A DNA stretch of 64,000 nucleotides from Sinorhizobium sp. 6-70 (GTDB lineage: Bacteria > Pseudomonadota > Alphaproteobacteria > Rhizobiales > Rhizobiaceae), in the NCBI RefSeq assembly GCF_030124375.1, contig NZ_JASKLS010000019.1:47126-111125 (forward strand), in the 5' to 3' direction. A program made the translations under genes and the position numbers. Below the pieces are notes generated by a model, which did no database searches, was not told where the DNA came from, and saw nothing but the letters and a program-made list of their open reading frames with translations. This document shows, one piece after another, positions 1 to 8,806 of this stretch (the stretch's first letter is position 1; each line of letters opens with the position of its first letter).

Positions 1-278
1 GATCTTACGGGGGCGTCAGCGGGCGCACTACCGTCCAGGCGCCGATCATCTGTCGGACTCGCGCCAGGGTCGGATCTCAACACTCCTATCTCCCGTCAAC
101 AGACCGAGCCTTGCAAACATGCAACTCTCCCGCGTCAGCGCCTTGGTTCAATCCTGTATGCCATAAATGGCGACCCGCTTTAGGGAACTGACGAATAGAT
201 CCTCCACGGGCCTGCCCAGCTAATGTCGGGCATGCAGCAAAGTTAGTAGAGAGATCCCGTTGTTTGGAAAGTGTTTTC

Positions 279-294
279 TGGCACGATACGTGCA
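279..294 (+). promoter_or_regulatory. sigma-54 (-24/-12) promoter before nifV remnant
   Basis: The sequence TGGCACG-N4-GTGCA has GG and GC separated by ten bases, as in -24/-12 promoters recognised by RpoN. It differs from the consensus TGGCACG-N4-TTGCA at one base. It lies about 45 bp upstream of a decayed homocitrate-synthase-like sequence. No perfect TGT-N10-ACA NifA site was found close upstream; TGT-N10-GCA at 224-239 is an imperfect match. The promoter therefore looks like a nif promoter left in front of a broken gene. Confidence 0.65.
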
Positions 295-337
295 TCGTTG
301 CTCACAGCGGATTCACGGACTAACGAGAAATCGTGCC

Positions 338-687
338 ATGAGCAGGTTCACCGAAAATACCATCGCCGCCGTAAATACCCGGCTCTTCAAAAACCGCCGT
401 CGATCAATTCGTCGGCCCCGATGTTTTCACACATGAATCCGGTGTGCATGCCGCAGCGCTGCTGAAGGATATTCGCACTTATAGTTCGATCCCGCTTTCG
501 TGCCCCCCGCTGGCAGATTGTTATCGGCAAGCATTCCGGCGCGAACGCTATTGCCACTGTGCTGAAGGAAAAAGGTCGCGAGCTGGATCCGGGTCTCGCA
601 GCTGCCCTCGTCGCTCGTGTCCGCGGCAAGGCGCGCGAGACGAAACCGACGGTCACTAAAACTCAACTGCTCAAAATTTACGACTAA
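338..687 (+). pseudogene. homocitrate synthase (nifV-like) C-terminal remnant, frameshifted
   Basis: Three reading frames in succession encode pieces that resemble the C-terminal part of homocitrate or isopropylmalate synthases. These are VNTRLF (around 370-388), then VDQFVGPDVFTHESGVH with LLKDIRTY (387-500), then IVIGKHSGANAIA running to a TAA stop at 685-687. The HESG-H and GKHSG motifs are typical of this family. The second frame change falls in a run of six C at 503-508. The N-terminal TIM-barrel half is missing. NifV makes homocitrate for the nitrogenase cofactor; many rhizobia lack it and obtain homocitrate from the plant, so decay here is plausible. A leuA-type origin cannot be excluded, but the sigma-54 promoter favours nifV. 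Confidence 0.7.
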
Positions 688-773
688 CTGTGCCGCGAGG
701 CGCCCGGCCAAGCCTTGGAATCGAATAAGTCGGCAATGTCGAAGGAAGTGACCCGAAAAAGTGGGGCAAGCCG

Positions 774-1514
774 TTGGACGCTGAAGTGATCGGGCTCGCG
801 GCAGCCTTCCTTGCCATCGCATTGGTATATGCGGCAGTCGGGCAGGCTGGAGCGTCGGGCTATATCGCCGCAATGGCACTTGTCGGTTTCGCCCCAGCGG
901 CCATGAAGACTACAGCCCTTGCCCTGAACCTCTTGGTCGCAACGGTCGGCACCTTCCATTTCATGAAGTCTGGACGCTTATCGTGGCGGAATGTCTATCC
1001 TTTTGCCATTTTGGGCTTCCCATTCTCCCTGGTCGGCGGAGCAGTTCATCTTCAGGAAGAACTTTACTATCCGATTGTGGGTGTGATCCTCGTGCTCTCT
1101 GCGGCCCAAATGGCCCGGTCCGCACTTCGCAAAGGTGCAGCCGTCTCCTCACCAAACGTGCCGCCCTTCTGGCCTGCTTTAGCGACAGGCGCTATCATCG
1201 GTTTCTTCGCGGGAACAACCGGGACGGGCGGCGGCGTATTTCTTGCCCCATTAATGCTGGTTATGAATTGGGGAAACGCGCATCAAACAGCAGCTACAAC
1301 CGCGGCTTATAATCTGATCAACTCTGCCGCCGCCTTGATAGGCGCCCATGCATATTGGAATGCCCTGCCAACGTCGTTGCCATTTTGGTTATTTGCCGTA
1401 GCGGCGGGCGGATCGATCGGCGCATTCGTTGGAAGCCGATATCTGGCAGATCGCTGGTTGCGCGCGATCCTTGCTGCTCTTTTGCTGATGTCGGGCCTCA
1501 AGCTGCTTTGGTAG
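774..1514 (+). CDS. TauE/SafE-family membrane permease
   Basis: The product (246 residues) is almost entirely hydrophobic, with about seven to eight predicted membrane segments. It carries two glycine-rich stretches, around residues 22-32 and 143-160 (GFFAGTTGTGGGVFLAPL), that fit the two-fold repeat of the TauE/SafE/YfcA family. Members of this family are inner-membrane proteins that export sulfite, sulfoacetate or related organic anions; the substrate here is not predictable. The start is uncertain: TTG at 774 gives the family's usual length, GTG at 786 is possible, and no good ribosome-binding site is visible. It follows the nifV remnant by under 100 bp and stands alone. Confidence 0.75.
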   Translation: MDAEVIGLAAAFLAIALVYAAVGQAGASGYIAAMALVGFAPAAMKTTALALNLLVATVGTFHFMKSGRLSWRNVYPFAILGFPFSLVGGAVHLQEELYYPIVGVILVLSAAQMARSALRKGAAVSSPNVPPFWPALATGAIIGFFAGTTGTGGGVFLAPLMLVMNWGNAHQTAATTAAYNLINSAAALIGAHAYWNALPTSLPFWLFAVAAGGSIGAFVGSRYLADRWLRAILAALLLMSGLKLLW

Positions 1515-1748
1515 CGAGGGCGCGAGCCTGCGCAAAGCCTGCTCGATCATGGCGAACGCTGCATCGAAAAAAAGCAGCATCACAGCGACTGAACTCGGCC
1601 GTGCGACTACGCATATCGTGGATGTTACAGTCGGGGGTGCTCCTGACTCCAGCCAAAGCACCGCAAATGACCCTGAACTTGAATGAAAGTGAGTTCATCC
1701 TAGTATAGGCCCGTATCAGGCGTACTTCCGTCTTCAGACGGGATTGAC

Positions 1749-2516
1749 TCACAAGCTTCTCGCTACAAGGGGGAAGCTTGTGAGCCAGCGTGTGTTCATA
1801 TTCTGTACGACACGCGGCAGAGCACCTCGTTCTAAGTCGAGGTGGCTTATTAATGCGGCTTCCACCACACCCGGTGCGCTGCCGAGTTGGGGCATCGCGT
1901 CCGTTAGCTTTGCGATGCTTCTCCCGAAAGAAGTTGAAATCTCAGATGCGGCTATTTCCATGCGTACAGTGTGAGTGCAAAAACAGAACTTGTCGATGAT
2001 TTTGCACATCTCGCAATTTGATGCCGCCTGGGCGATTTCGGTGAAGATCGCTTCCGCCCTAAGTGCGAGTTCGGCCGGCGTCAATTCATCAAAGGGGGCG
2101 CAATGGCAGGCAGCCTGAGGCCGTACACGCGCTAATGCGAAGGCGAGAATTTCGCGCGCCACGGCATATGAGTCCAACAGAGCCCACTCGATGAGGGGCC
2201 TCGTGAAGTAGCCCCTTTGGGGAAGCGATACGATCTTTCCTTCAGCTGCAAGTCGGATAAGCGCTTCGCGTAGGGGAGTTCGGCCCATCTTGAGTTTCAA
2301 CGCCAGGTCCCGGTCGCTGAGATGCTGTCCCGGCACCAAGGCGTGGCTGCAGAGCAATTGCACTACTGCATCGTAGGCTGCGTCGGCCTTTCCACGCGCC
2401 GCCGGTTCGGTGGGAAATTTTGATAGGTCTATTCCATGACACTGGGCGGCCTTTTCACAGAACCACATCTCTACGCTCTCCTTTGTCGACGTTTTTGAAC
2501 GATATCCAAACGGCAT
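1749..2516 (-). CDS. GntR-family (FadR/FCD type) transcriptional regulator
   Basis: Residues 44-106 form a winged helix-turn-helix of GntR type (LKMGRTPLREALIRLAAEGKIVSLPQRGYF). The C-terminal part is helical and fits an FCD effector domain, although conservation is weak. It contains an unusual cysteine cluster around residues 165-176 (CEMCKIIDKFCFC). It is transcribed away from the PEP mutase operon with about 290 bp between the start codons, which suggests that it regulates that operon. A start at an internal Met at 2468 is an alternative. The effector is unknown; a phosphonate or its precursor is only a guess from position. Confidence 0.75.
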   Translation of the reverse strand: MPFGYRSKTSTKESVEMWFCEKAAQCHGIDLSKFPTEPAARGKADAAYDAVVQLLCSHALVPGQHLSDRDLALKLKMGRTPLREALIRLAAEGKIVSLPQRGYFTRPLIEWALLDSYAVAREILAFALARVRPQAACHCAPFDELTPAELALRAEAIFTEIAQAASNCEMCKIIDKFCFCTHTVRMEIAASEISTSFGRSIAKLTDAMPQLGSAPGVVEAALISHLDLERGALPRVVQNMNTRWLTSFPLVARSL

Positions 2517-2803
2517 GCCAGAAAGCTCGTTCTGTCACACACCCCATATATTTGGCGACAACACTTAATAGACGTTTTGTAGCTCGATTTAGAGCACCGT
2601 AATATTACGGCAATCATTCGGAGAAACGATGCGTTGTCAACGCCATATATTCTAAAATATAACGACGTACTATTATTGCTATCTTGCGATTGCAAATCGC
2701 TCATGGAATTCAGCGCGAGGATATTCTTTGAAATATACCTGGTTAGCTATTGCTTTTCATGAAAAATGCATTCAGCCTTAGCTTTTATGAAGGAGGAATG
2801 ACA

Positions 2804-3712
2804 ATGAATCGGGGAGCTTTTATACCCGGGCCGATCGCCGCCGTTGAGGACCCGACGACGACCCTCCGCGCTCTTGTCTGCTCCAGCGATCTGTCTTTCC
2901 TCATGGAGGCCCATGACGGGCTTTCGGCAGCAATCGCCACGCAGGCTGGCTTCAAGGGGCTTTGGGCCTCCGGACTTTCGATCTCCTCGGCGCTCGGCTA
3001 TCGAGACGCGAACGAGGCGAGTTGGACTGAAGTCGTGGACGTGGTGGAGCGCATGGCCGACGCCAGCGGACTGCCAATCCTCGTCGACGGCGAGTCTGGG
3101 TTCGGCAACTTCAACAACGCCCGGCTACTGGCGATGAAGCTCTTGCAGCACGGTGGCGCTGGCGTCTGCCTGGAAGACAAGGCCTTTCCGAAGAGGAACA
3201 GTTTCGTGGGAGACCGCCACCCGCTGGTCGATATCGATGAGTTTTCAGGCCGCCTAAGAGCCGTCAAGGACACAACGGGGGACGACCTCTTGCTGGTCGC
3301 TCGCATCGAAGCGTTAATCGCCGACTACAGTCTGGACGAGGCGCTACACCGCGCGGACGCCTACGCTGACGCTGGCGCCGACGCGATCCTGATCCATTCG
3401 CGTAAGAGCGATGCGGACGAGATTCTCGCTTTCGCGAAAGAGTGGCAGACGCTTCCGATCGTGATTGTGCCCACGAAATACTACCGAACGCCGGTCTCGG
3501 CTTATCGAGATGCCGGCATCTCGACGGTGATCTGGGCCAATCATGCGATGCGGGCAGCAGTCGCCGGGATGCGCGCGGTGTGCGCTCGCATAGCCGCCGA
3601 AGAAAGCATTGCCGGAGTCGAGCCGGAAGTCGCCACGCTCGAGGAGGTCTTTGAACTGTTGCAATACGATGAATTGGCATCGGCTGAAGATCGCTATCTG
3701 CCGAAGCACTGA
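2804..3712 (+). CDS. phosphoenolpyruvate phosphomutase (PepM)
   Basis: PepM isomerises phosphoenolpyruvate to phosphonopyruvate and forms the C-P bond at the start of nearly all known phosphonate pathways. The 302-residue product has the isocitrate-lyase/PEP-mutase barrel. The diagnostic mutase signature EDK-x(3)-K-x-NS lies at residues 124-133 (EDKAFPKRNS). The metal-binding stretch VDGESGFGNFNN has Glu where DGD or DAD is more common. The start at 2804 is chosen because AGGAGG (2791-2796) lies 7 nt upstream; the ATG at 2798 would be only 1 nt from it. It is the first gene of a six-gene operon in which no decarboxylase follows. Confidence 0.92.
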   Translation: MNRGAFIPGPIAAVEDPTTTLRALVCSSDLSFLMEAHDGLSAAIATQAGFKGLWASGLSISSALGYRDANEASWTEVVDVVERMADASGLPILVDGESGFGNFNNARLLAMKLLQHGGAGVCLEDKAFPKRNSFVGDRHPLVDIDEFSGRLRAVKDTTGDDLLLVARIEALIADYSLDEALHRADAYADAGADAILIHSRKSDADEILAFAKEWQTLPIVIVPTKYYRTPVSAYRDAGISTVIWANHAMRAAVAGMRAVCARIAAEESIAGVEPEVATLEEVFELLQYDELASAEDRYLPKH

Positions 3713-3775
3713 TGACCGGGCAGAGCACTTTGAGACCGGCACAACTTCGACCATCAATTTCTTGAGGACGCGCAC

Positions 3776-4966
3776 ATGCTTGCGCAACGGACAGCCTTGT
3801 TCAAATCGTCGGGGACGGCTGCGGCGCGCGCTGCGGCTAAGGCGGCAGCCGAGCCGGGAAAAGAGATTATCGATTTGACTGCCGGCGAGATCTGGAGCGA
3901 TCTTGCCCCGACGGTCCGGGTCGGTGCTCTCGATGCGATCCGCAGGGGCATCAACCGTTACACCGACACTATCGGAATGATAGAGCTTCGCGAGGCGCTC
4001 GCCCAGAAGATCTCCGGCCATACCGGCCAGGTCTGGCACGCCGACGAGGTCGCTGTAACGTGTGGCGCCAAACAGGCGCTGTTCAACGCTGCCATGGTGC
4101 TGCTCAACCCTGGTGACGAGGTCATCATTCCTGCGCCGTACTGGACGACTTTTCCGGCGCAGGTACTGATCGCTGGCGGAAAGCCCGTCCATGTGGAGAC
4201 GCGCGCCAATGGCTATGTACCGAGGGTCGAGGATATCGCGGCCGCAATCACTGACCAAACCCGCGCCATGGTTATCAACACCCCGAATAATCCGACTGGC
4301 GCCGTGTATGATTCCGAAACGTTGCTTGGCATCGGAAAGCTTGCGATCGAACGCGACCTATGGATCATTTTCGACGAATGCTATGGCGACTTCATCCACG
4401 TTGACGATGCCCATTGTCCGATCGTCTCGATCCTCCCGGAAGCTCGCCCGCGCACTCTGATCGTCAACTCCTTCAGCAAGTCGCTGGCACTGACGGGCTG
4501 GAGGATCGGTTATCTCGCCGGACCAAAAGACGTGATCAGCGCGGCGAAGGCCCTGCAATCACATACAACCTCGAACCCGAATGTGATCGCGCAGCACGCG
4601 GCGCTCACATACCTTCTAAACAGCGATGGCAGCTATGAGAGCCATCTGCGGTCGCACCTCGCGAGAGCCAGGCAGACGGGTCTCAGCGCACTTTCGGCCC
4701 TGACGCGGATTCCCGTACCGAAGGCGACGGGGGGCTTCTATTTCTACCTCGACGTTTCCGGTCTGCTCGGCGTGAGATTCGGCAATGACGAGGCCAAGAC
4801 GGTCGACAATGTCGTGCACGCTCTGCTGGCGAGAGCTGGGGTGGCCGCGGTTTCGGGCATGACATTCGGTGACCCGGCTGGCCTTCGCCTCTCCTACGGC
4901 GTACCGCCCGAAAAACTGGAGATCGGCCTCACCCGGCTCGTCGAGGTCCTGAACGCCTGGGAATGA
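3776..4966 (+). CDS. class I/II aminotransferase, probably acting on phosphonopyruvate
   Basis: This is a fold-type I PLP aminotransferase of the aspartate aminotransferase family, 396 residues. TPNNPTG (169-175), the Asp at 200 in IIFDECY, the PLP lysine K235 in SFSKSLALTGWRIGY and the C-terminal substrate Arg region are present. It follows pepM by 63 bp. Placed directly after the mutase, it could transaminate phosphonopyruvate to phosphonoalanine and so pull the unfavourable mutase reaction, a role usually played by phosphonopyruvate decarboxylase, which is absent here. The family and PLP lysine are seen in the sequence; the substrate is inferred from gene order. Confidence 0.85.
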   Translation: MLAQRTALFKSSGTAAARAAAKAAAEPGKEIIDLTAGEIWSDLAPTVRVGALDAIRRGINRYTDTIGMIELREALAQKISGHTGQVWHADEVAVTCGAKQALFNAAMVLLNPGDEVIIPAPYWTTFPAQVLIAGGKPVHVETRANGYVPRVEDIAAAITDQTRAMVINTPNNPTGAVYDSETLLGIGKLAIERDLWIIFDECYGDFIHVDDAHCPIVSILPEARPRTLIVNSFSKSLALTGWRIGYLAGPKDVISAAKALQSHTTSNPNVIAQHAALTYLLNSDGSYESHLRSHLARARQTGLSALSALTRIPVPKATGGFYFYLDVSGLLGVRFGNDEAKTVDNVVHALLARAGVAAVSGMTFGDPAGLRLSYGVPPEKLEIGLTRLVEVLNAWE

Positions 4967-5006
4967 CAAGATCATGCAGCGGCGCCAACACTAGGGAACT
5001 ACAAGA

Positions 5007-5783
5007 ATGACGAATGCTCCCAAGACGGCCGTCATACTCGCCGCAGGTTGCGGATCTCGCCTGCGGCCTTTGACCGACCTTCGGCCAAAGCCGCTCGTCG
5101 AAGTCAACGGTACGCCGATCCTACACAACGCGCTGCGCAACCTTGAAGCTGTCGGCGTAAAGGACGTCACGATCGTCGTTGGCTACCGCAAGGATGATAT
5201 CAAGTATTCCTGCGGCAACCACTTCGGTAATCTCGAAATCAACTATGTCGAGTCTTCGGTCTTCGACAAGACAGGCAGCGCGTATTCCCTTTGGTTGGCG
5301 CGCCATGCGCTGCTGACCGGCGACATCTACCTCCTGGAAGGGGACGTCTTTTTCGAGCTGGATGCACTTCACTATCTCGGGACGATAGGAGCAGAAAATG
5401 TCGCCGCGGTCGCACCGTTCGACCCGTCGATGGAAGGCTCTGCTGTTGTCCTGACAGAGAACGACTACATCGCCGAAGTTCGGATGAAGCAGACGGCGGC
5501 CAACCTGATTGACGGGTCGCCGCAGCTCTTTAAAACCATGAATCTGATACGCTTTTCCGGCACTGATCTCCGCGAGACGATCGTCCCGCATCTGGACCAT
5601 CTCATCGGCTGTGGAGCCGTAAAGTCTTATACCGAAGAGTTGCTCTCCGACCTCGTGCAGATAAAGGACTTGCGTATCGCCGCCGCCAGATGTGACGGCG
5701 TTCGGTGGTATGAGATCGACAATGAGGACGATCTGCGCATTGCAGAGGCAATGTTCCTGACCGCCCGCGAAATCGTGTGCTAG
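5007..5783 (+). CDS. nucleotidyltransferase (PntC/LicC-like cytidylyltransferase)
   Basis: The 258-residue protein begins with the sugar-phosphate nucleotidyltransferase signature LAAGCGSRLRPLTDLRPKPLVEVNG (residues 11-35). It has a later acidic EGDVFFE motif likely to bind metal. Small proteins of this type include LicC (phosphocholine cytidylyltransferase) and PntC, which activates 2-aminoethylphosphonate with CTP. Together with the next gene, a CDP-alcohol phosphotransferase, it most likely makes a CMP-activated phosphonate or aminophosphonate. The specificity for CTP is inferred from the neighbour rather than from a diagnostic residue. It lies 40 bp after the aminotransferase. Confidence 0.82.
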   Translation: MTNAPKTAVILAAGCGSRLRPLTDLRPKPLVEVNGTPILHNALRNLEAVGVKDVTIVVGYRKDDIKYSCGNHFGNLEINYVESSVFDKTGSAYSLWLARHALLTGDIYLLEGDVFFELDALHYLGTIGAENVAAVAPFDPSMEGSAVVLTENDYIAEVRMKQTAANLIDGSPQLFKTMNLIRFSGTDLRETIVPHLDHLIGCGAVKSYTEELLSDLVQIKDLRIAAARCDGVRWYEIDNEDDLRIAEAMFLTAREIVC

Positions 5784-5805
5784 CGGCTCGGTGGAGGAGA
5801 AGGTA

Positions 5806-6414
5806 ATGCTTCGTTATCTCATCGATCCAGCCAATGCGATCACGATGTTTGGCCTGATATGCTCGTCGGTTGCACTTTGTTTCGCCTTGGACAGGCGCCT
5901 TGATCTCGCTGTTGCCGCCGGATTGTGGGCGGTCCTCGCGGACCACCTTGATGGCGTCGTTGCCAGTTATACGCGCAATCGCGAGCCTGATATAGCGAAG
6001 ATGGGAAAAAGCCTCGATGGCTTTGGCGACATCATTTATGGGGCGATCCTCCCGGCTGTGATCGTTGTTCAGTTGAACAATGTCTCGCGACTCTCGTTTT
6101 TCATTGCGATACTGCTGTTGCTCACCGGCACAATCCGACTGAGCTACTTCGCGAATTTCGGGAAATCGAGTGAGGGGCGCTTTCTTGGTGTGCCTTTATC
6201 CTACGACATTCCATTGCTGGCGGCGCTGCTCCTGTTTCGGCCCCTCTTGCAGCCGGACGGCTTCGTGCCGATTGTCGATGTCGCGTTTATCGCGCTCGGC
6301 ATTGCCCACGTAGCCTCCGTTCGCGTGCCGTCCCCCAACAAGGTCATGTACCTGCTGATCACTGTATTCGCCATCGCGGCATCAGCGATTCTACTTCACA
6401 GGGGAGCATTTTGA
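5806..6414 (+). CDS. CDP-alcohol phosphatidyltransferase-family membrane enzyme
   Basis: The product (202 residues) has about six membrane segments. Its signature D46-x2-D49-G50-x2-A53-S54 ... G67-x3-D71-x3-D75 matches the family's metal and CDP site, except that the usual Arg after Ala53 is Ser. Family enzymes transfer a phospho-head group from CDP-alcohol to an acceptor alcohol in the membrane. With the preceding cytidylyltransferase it could place an aminophosphonate on a lipid, giving a phosphonolipid. The start at 5806 has GGAGGAG about 8 nt upstream; a GTG at 5791 would overlap that site. The gene overlaps the next one by 4 bp (ATGA). Confidence 0.85.
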   Translation: MLRYLIDPANAITMFGLICSSVALCFALDRRLDLAVAAGLWAVLADHLDGVVASYTRNREPDIAKMGKSLDGFGDIIYGAILPAVIVVQLNNVSRLSFFIAILLLLTGTIRLSYFANFGKSSEGRFLGVPLSYDIPLLAALLLFRPLLQPDGFVPIVDVAFIALGIAHVASVRVPSPNKVMYLLITVFAIAASAILLHRGAF

Positions 6415-8012
6415 TGCCGTCGCCCTCCGCCTCTGAGGTTCCGCATTCGTTCGACAAGATCGATCCGAAAACTCTAGGATGGGTCTACAGGTCACTCGGC
6501 GTTGAACCGGTCATCAACTGCGTCGGCGTTCGGACGAACTACGGTGCAAGCAACCCGAGCGGCGAAGTGATCGCCGCAATGACGGCGGCAGCAGAAGCCT
6601 TCGTGGACCTGGATGAGCTCGCCGAGGGTGTTGGCAAAAAAATGGCTGCGCTCACGGGCGCGGAATGGGGTGTTGTTACAGCGGGCACCGCCTCCGGTTT
6701 GGCACTCGCCACCGCGGCCTGCATAGCCGGCAACAATCCCGAGCTGATGTTGAAATTGCCGGACACATCAGGCCTTCGAAACAAGGTGGTTATCCCCGCC
6801 GACCAGCGTTTCGCCTACGAGCAGGCAATCCGTGTTGCCGGAGGCGACATCGTCTCGGTTTCGACGGCTGAGGAACTGCTGAATGCGATTGCCGGGGGGA
6901 TTGCGATGATCTGCTTGCTCGGCCGCAAGCACGAGTCTTCGGCATTGTCTCTGGACTTCGTCAGGCCTGTGGCGCAAGCGAATGCGGTACCCATCCTGAT
7001 CAATGCCGCGGGGCTCTCGCCCGAAAATCCGGACCGATTGATCACTCGTGGGGCTGATTTGGTCGTCTATGCAGGCGGAAAATACATCCGCGGCCCGCAG
7101 TCCACCGGCATTGTTCTCGGCAAGGAGCACCTCTGCCGGGCGATGTGGTGGAATGCTGCACCCCATCAATCCTTCGGTCGCCTAATGAAGGTCGGCAAGG
7201 AAGAGGCCATCGGCGCGGTCGTTGCGCTTGACCGATGGATCAATTTTCAGTCGGCTCGAACCGAGCGCGAACAGTGGCTCCCTCGGTTGAAGCGCATATC
7301 GTCCCATTTTGCCGCTGTACCAGGTGTTGCGACAAAAGTGATGACCTGGTCAGGTTCGGTGACGGCAACTCGTCTGAAGGTGAGTTGGGACCCAACAATG
7401 ATTCCCTTTGACGCCGAGGCGCTACGATCTGCGATGCTCGAGCGCCGGCCACGGATACTCATCCATGATTTCTGGTCGACGCCAACATCAATCACGTTGG
7501 ATCCCGTCAATCTTTCTGATGAAGAGGCCGAAATCGTCGGGGAGGCTCTGGCAACTGCATTTACCGTCCCTCAACTTATCGCCCGTTCAGTTCCCAAAAC
7601 GGCCGCAACGGTCGACATCTCGGGAGCGTGGGAGGTCGACGTTGAATTTCTCCATGGGTCGTCGAGACATCGCTTTCAAATCGAGCAGAAGAACTCGAAG
7701 ATCAGCGGCGTGCATCACACGGAACAGAGCGCCGGCGCAATTTCAGGCGAAGTCAGCGGCAGAGCTGTCCATTTCGAGGCTGCACACGAAAGGACACCGA
7801 TCTGGCTATTCTACGCGTTCGACGGCGAAGTCACCGGGAGCGGCACAATTTCAGGGACCATGCGGATGGGCGGCGCGGCGAGCGAACACCTCGGACCCGT
7901 ATTTAAGGGCCAATATGGCACCGCGAAGTGGCATGCGACCCGCGTTGCTCCGCAAGACCTTCGTCGATATGTCACCTCACCACCTCCCGCCAGTCGAGGG
8001 AGGGCAAAATGA
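6411..8012 (+). CDS. SelA-like PLP enzyme with C-terminal beta-rich domain
   Basis: Residues 20-390 form a fold-type I PLP enzyme of the selenocysteine synthase (SelA)/D-glucosaminate-6-phosphate ammonia-lyase group. The likely PLP lysine is K224 in VVYAGGKYIRGPQSTG. A C-terminal domain from about 394 has Gly/Trp-rich repeats (ISGAWEVDVEF, KISGVHH, ISGEVSG, VTGSGTISG, AKWHATR) suggesting a small beta barrel, seen in some proteins of this group. It is not selenocysteine synthase by context. In this operon it might eliminate, decarboxylate or otherwise process phosphonoalanine; this is unproven. It overlaps both neighbours by 4 bp, so it is translationally coupled in the phosphonate operon. Confidence 0.8.
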   Translation: MMPSPSASEVPHSFDKIDPKTLGWVYRSLGVEPVINCVGVRTNYGASNPSGEVIAAMTAAAEAFVDLDELAEGVGKKMAALTGAEWGVVTAGTASGLALATAACIAGNNPELMLKLPDTSGLRNKVVIPADQRFAYEQAIRVAGGDIVSVSTAEELLNAIAGGIAMICLLGRKHESSALSLDFVRPVAQANAVPILINAAGLSPENPDRLITRGADLVVYAGGKYIRGPQSTGIVLGKEHLCRAMWWNAAPHQSFGRLMKVGKEEAIGAVVALDRWINFQSARTEREQWLPRLKRISSHFAAVPGVATKVMTWSGSVTATRLKVSWDPTMIPFDAEALRSAMLERRPRILIHDFWSTPTSITLDPVNLSDEEAEIVGEALATAFTVPQLIARSVPKTAATVDISGAWEVDVEFLHGSSRHRFQIEQKNSKISGVHHTEQSAGAISGEVSGRAVHFEAAHERTPIWLFYAFDGEVTGSGTISGTMRMGGAASEHLGPVFKGQYGTAKWHATRVAPQDLRRYVTSPPPASRGRAK

Positions 8013-8806
8013 TCGCCCACGATATGGTCCAGTTCGACAGCCCAATCAGCTTGTACGGCGAAGTCGCACTCGTCGTCGGCGGGTATGGTGCGATCGGGAC
8101 CACGATTTCGCAAATGTTGGCAAAGGCGGGCGCGACGAGCGTCATTGCCGGGCGCGACGGAAGTAAGGCCCGCGAGCTCGCCGCTGAACTCACCGACAAG
8201 GACTGTAGTGCCGAAGGCTTCGAGATGGACGCCTGTGATGTGACGGCCGTCCGAATGCTCGCGACCTCCATCTCGGATCGCTATGGCAGCATCGACATTC
8301 TGGTCAACTGCGTCGGCTTCAACAACGAGGAGAAGTTGCTGGATGTGACCGAGCGGGCCTTCGACGAAGTCTTTGCCAAAACACTGCGGCCGGGAATGTT
8401 CCTCTCACAGGCCGTCGCCTCCCATCAGGTGGCCGCCGGTAGGGGTGGCAGCCAGATCCACCTTCTCTCGGTTCGTTCGTCACTCGGCTTCCGCAACCGC
8501 GGGTACAGTGCGGTTTGCGCGGCGAAGGGCGGCTTGGCCGTTCTGCTGAAGCAGCAAGCAACCGAACTAGCGCCGCACGGTATTACGGTGAACGGCGTAG
8601 CGCCAGGACTTGTGCGCACGCGAAAGAACGACAAGGCGCTTGAGGATCCAACAGCATTTAAGCGCGCGGTTGGGAACATTCCGTTCGGCCGCCTGGCAAC
8701 GCCAGTCGAAGTGGCTGGCGCTGTGCTGTTCTTTGCGTCTCCGCTTGCGCGGTACGTGACGGGGCAGATTCTATACGTCGATGGCGGCCTAACTGCGAGC
8801 GCCTAA
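8009..8806 (+). CDS. short-chain dehydrogenase/reductase with Val in place of catalytic Tyr
   Basis: This is a 265-residue classical SDR-fold protein. It has the nucleotide-binding GGYGAIG (24-30), NCVGFNN (100-106), a Ser at 154 in LLSVRSS, and the C-terminal GQILYVDGG. In classical SDRs the active site is Y-x3-K. Here K173 lies in GYSAVCAAKGG and the residue four before it is Val169; the nearest Tyr (166) is out of register. Either the catalysis is altered, the enzyme uses Tyr166, or it has lost oxidoreductase activity. It is the last gene of the phosphonate operon, overlapping the SelA-like gene by 4 bp (ATGA). Confidence 0.85.
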   Translation: MIAHDMVQFDSPISLYGEVALVVGGYGAIGTTISQMLAKAGATSVIAGRDGSKARELAAELTDKDCSAEGFEMDACDVTAVRMLATSISDRYGSIDILVNCVGFNNEEKLLDVTERAFDEVFAKTLRPGMFLSQAVASHQVAAGRGGSQIHLLSVRSSLGFRNRGYSAVCAAKGGLAVLLKQQATELAPHGITVNGVAPGLVRTRKNDKALEDPTAFKRAVGNIPFGRLATPVEVAGAVLFFASPLARYVTGQILYVDGGLTASA

